Shown: positions 61,896-64,000 of the stretch, piece by piece
Layout of the letters: each line of letters starts with the position of its first letter
Position numbering within the stretch: position 1 is the first letter of the stretch
Assembly (NCBI RefSeq): GCF_026013525.1
Contig: NZ_JAPDRA010000001.1
Location: forward strand, 783,056 to 847,055
Direction of reading: 5' to 3'
Length of the DNA stretch: 64,000 nucleotides
Origin: Sphingomonas canadensis
GTDB taxonomy: Bacteria; Pseudomonadota; Alphaproteobacteria; Sphingomonadales; Sphingomonadaceae
Program-made: the position numbers and the translations under genes
The notes under the pieces: model-generated
The model's input: only the letters and a program-made list of their open reading frames with translations
What the model was told of the DNA's origin: nothing
The model's database searches: none

Positions 61896-62909
61896 ATGCG
61901 GCTGGTGCGCGGGCGATTGATTGCGGCAGGGATTCTCGCGGCGCTCACCTTCACCCCCGGCGTGATCGCGCAGATGCAGCCGATCGACAGCGGATCGGTG
62001 GTCGCCGCGGTCGAACGGCTGCGGCCCGGCCAGTATATCTGGGCGCCCCAGCTCGCGCCCCAGGGGCCGATGCTGGTGGTGGTGAACATCGCCACCCAGC
62101 GGCTGATCGCCTATCGCAACGGCATCCCGATCGCGGTCTCCACCGTATCCACCGGGCGCGCGGGCCACCGTACGCCGACGGGCATCTTCACCATCCTCCA
62201 GAAGCGCGAGGAGCATTACTCCAGCATCTACAACCGCGCGCCGATGCCCTTCATGCAGCGGCTGACCTGGGGCGGCATCGCGCTCCACGGCGGCAACCTG
62301 CCCGGCTATCCGGCGTCGCACGGCTGCGTCCGGCTGCCACACGAATTCGCCAAGCTGCTGTTCTCCGAAACCGCGCTGGGGATGACGGTGGTGGTGGTGA
62401 ACCAGCCCGCGCTGCCGCGCGTCGCGCCCGGCCCGGCGCTGTTGCGCTCGCCCGGCGCGCGCGCCACCACGGTGATGCCCACCGTGTGGCGGCCGGAGCT
62501 TTCGCCCAGCGGCCCCGTGTCGATCGTGGTCAGCGCGCCGGACCGGCGAATGGTGGTGCTGCGCAACGGGATCGAGATCGGATCGGCCCCCGTGGCCTTC
62601 GACGGGGAGGTCGACAGCCTCCAGGCCTATGTTCTCCAGAGCATCGACGGCGGCGAGTATCGCTGGGGCCGGGTGGCGCTGCCCGGCCAGTCCGCGCCGC
62701 CGGCCGGGGTGATGCCCGCCGTCAGCACCTCGCAGCAGGGCACCGATCCCTTCCGCCAGGCGCTGGCCAGCGTGGTGCGGCCCGGAACGACGATGATCGT
62801 GCTGCCCGATTCGTTTGGCCCCGGCTTCGTCCGCTCCGCGCCGATGACCGTGATCGAGAACGAGCCGCCCCGCGCGCCGGACGTGGCCGCCATCACCAAC
62901 GGCGGCTGA
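61896..62909 (+). CDS. L,D-transpeptidase (YkuD domain), exported
   Basis: 337 residues. A signal peptide (about 1-26, ending GVIAQ) precedes the YkuD domain (about 55-175) with the active-site motif HGGNLPGYPASHGCVRLP (His, then Cys in SHGCVR). A second, less conserved repeat-like region (about 200-335) has no known catalytic motif. It crosslinks peptidoglycan stem peptides 3-3 or attaches proteins. AGGAGG lies 8 bases before the ATG at 61896, which favours it over the GTG at 61890. The 345-base stretch upstream is the divergent riboswitch and promoter region. Confidence 0.9.
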   Translation: MRLVRGRLIAAGILAALTFTPGVIAQMQPIDSGSVVAAVERLRPGQYIWAPQLAPQGPMLVVVNIATQRLIAYRNGIPIAVSTVSTGRAGHRTPTGIFTILQKREEHYSSIYNRAPMPFMQRLTWGGIALHGGNLPGYPASHGCVRLPHEFAKLLFSETALGMTVVVVNQPALPRVAPGPALLRSPGARATTVMPTVWRPELSPSGPVSIVVSAPDRRMVVLRNGIEIGSAPVAFDGEVDSLQAYVLQSIDGGEYRWGRVALPGQSAPPAGVMPAVSTSQQGTDPFRQALASVVRPGTTMIVLPDSFGPGFVRSAPMTVIENEPPRAPDVAAITNGG

Positions 62910-62969
62910 GGCGCGGGGCCGGGCCACAGGCCCGCGCAGCCTTCGCATGCCCCGCGCGTTTCCTTGCCG

Positions 62970-64000
62970 ATGCATCGCGATTCGAAAATGCGCAGCCCCG
63001 CGCCGCAATCGGCCGTTGACCGTAACGATATTGCGGTGCAGCAAAGCACCATGGGCAAGCCGCCGATCGCGAACAACCCCGATATCCGTTTCCTGGGCAA
63101 GCTGCTGGGCGACGTGATCCGCGCCTATGGCGGCGAAGCGCTGTTCAAGCGGATCGAATATATCCGCGCCACATCGGTGGATCGCGCGCGCGGCGTGGCC
63201 GGGGCGGACGCCATCGATCCGGGGCTGGACCGGCTGACGCTGGACGAGACGATCGATTTCGTGCGCGGCTTCATGCTCTTCTCGATGCTCGCCAACCTGG
63301 CCGAGGACCGGCAGGCGGCGCTGGCCGGCGACGGCACCGATGTCGCGGCCGCGCTCGCCCGGCTCCAGGCCGAGGGCATCGGCCGCGAAGCGGTGGCGGA
63401 GCTGCTGTCGCAGGCGCTGATCGCCCCCGTGCTCACCGCGCACCCCACCGAGGTGCGGCGCAAGAGCATGATCGACCACAAGAACCGCATCGCCGACCTG
63501 ATGGCGCTGCGCGACGCCAACGCCGCCGAGACCGAGGACGGCGATCGCGTGGAAGAGGCGATCCAGCGCCAGATCGCGCTGCTGTGGCAGACGCGGGTGC
63601 TGCGCCGCGAGCGGCTGGGCGTAGCGGACGAGGTGGAGACCGCCCTTTCCTATTTCCGCGACGTCTTCCTGCCCGTGCTGCCCCGGCTCTACGCGCGCTG
63701 GGATCGCGCGCTGGGATCGCGCACGCCCAGCTTCCTGCGCCCGGGAAGCTGGATCGGCGGCGATCGCGACGGCAACCCCTTCGTCACCGCCGATTCGCTG
63801 CGGCTGGCGCTGGCACGATCGGCGGAAACCGTGCTGGTCTATTATCTGGAGGCGGTCCACGCGCTGGGTGCGGAGCTTTCGATCTCGACCGAGCATGCCG
63901 CCGTGGACGAGGCCGTGCTGCGGCTCGCCGAGGCGAGCCACGATACCGGCCGCAGCCGGGCGGACGAGCCCTATCGCCGCGCGCTTTCGGGCATCTACGC
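62970..64000 (+). CDS. ppc: Phosphoenolpyruvate carboxylase, 3' end cut by window
   Basis: The frame stays open from the ATG at 62970 to the end of the window (about 343 codons). Motifs are VLTAHPTEVRRKSM (catalytic His) and GSWIGGDRDGNPFVT. It carboxylates phosphoenolpyruvate to oxaloacetate to refill the TCA cycle. The start is uncertain: ATGs at 62970, 62988 and 63051 are all in frame and none has a strong ribosome site. Family alignment of the first helix (PDIRFLGKLLGDVI) would allow the one at 63051. About 550 residues lie beyond the window. Confidence 0.95.
   Translation, partial: MHRDSKMRSPAPQSAVDRNDIAVQQSTMGKPPIANNPDIRFLGKLLGDVIRAYGGEALFKRIEYIRATSVDRARGVAGADAIDPGLDRLTLDETIDFVRGFMLFSMLANLAEDRQAALAGDGTDVAAALARLQAEGIGREAVAELLSQALIAPVLTAHPTEVRRKSMIDHKNRIADLMALRDANAAETEDGDRVEEAIQRQIALLWQTRVLRRERLGVADEVETALSYFRDVFLPVLPRLYARWDRALGSRTPSFLRPGSWIGGDRDGNPFVTADSLRLALARSAETVLVYYLEAVHALGAELSISTEHAAVDEAVLRLAEASHDTGRSRADEPYRRALSGIY

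Noticed and set aside
61854..63941. A 695-codon frame on the minus strand
   Set aside because: It covers the L,D-transpeptidase and the start of ppc in antisense; both real genes have conserved motifs.

Overview
The window is about 64 kb of GC-rich, gene-dense bacterial chromosome that fits a sphingomonad (Alphaproteobacteria, Sphingomonadaceae, probably Sphingomonas or a close relative). This rests on gene content and order: a lone ubiquinol-cytochrome c chaperone next to bamE and DUF177, amiC-mrcA-prfB, ribF-ileS-lspA-DUF3035, hom-glpX and a split RNase E S1 domain. Codon use is strongly GC-biased and there are sphingomonad-type dispersed palindromic repeats. No tRNA, rRNA, CRISPR array, prophage or insertion sequence was seen.

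Layout. Bases 1-6200: the 3' part of a class A penicillin-binding protein (pbpC), an RcnB-like exported protein, bamE, the cytochrome bc1 chaperone, DUF177, folP and a membrane-bound LytTR regulator. Bases 6430-13900: a DUF2306 membrane protein, then a leftward run rnd-lptC-lptA-lptB-rpoN-AlkD-like (LPS export plus sigma-54), TerC, and a double cold-shock-domain protein with an RGG tail. Bases 13900-23400: small accessory genes, namely a DMT permease, an Lrp/AsnC regulator with an 18-bp palindrome upstream, an atypically AT-rich membrane/coiled-coil gene coupled to a GNAT gene, an ATP-dependent DNA ligase, a metallophosphoesterase, Dps, a 2OG-Fe(II) oxygenase and an orphan Hcp-like protein. 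Bases 23400-35000: hom, glpX, a CocE/NonD hydrolase, an ABC-2 exporter, a DsbA-like protein with an M48 protease, and RNase E.

Bases 35290-41200: amiC-mrcA-prfB and an exported methyltransferase-like lipoprotein. Bases 41200-45200: a JAB-only RadC-like protein, thyA-folA-dipeptidase, and ribF. Bases 45200-52800: a TspO-like gene, ileS-lspA-DUF3035, and an Opp/Dpp-type transporter with fused ATPases. Bases 52800-64000: a dispersed repeat, coq4 behind a 20-bp palindrome, recF, a CPA2 antiporter preceded by a 38-codon ORF and a perfect 14-bp hairpin, gyrB, a GDT1/UPF0016 manganese-exporter-type gene behind a clear yybP-ykoY manganese riboswitch, an L,D-transpeptidase, and the start of ppc.

Most of the window is housekeeping: cell wall (pbpC, amiC, mrcA, L,D-transpeptidase), envelope biogenesis (bamE, lptABC, lspA), folate and dTMP (folP, thyA, folA), and replication and repair (recF, gyrB, ligase, AlkD-like, RadC-like). 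The most informative non-coding element is the riboswitch at 61628-61742, with a likely Shine-Dalgarno-sequestering hairpin. The most unusual genes are the orphan Hcp-like protein (22915-23355) and the low-GC 286-residue gene (16514-17374).
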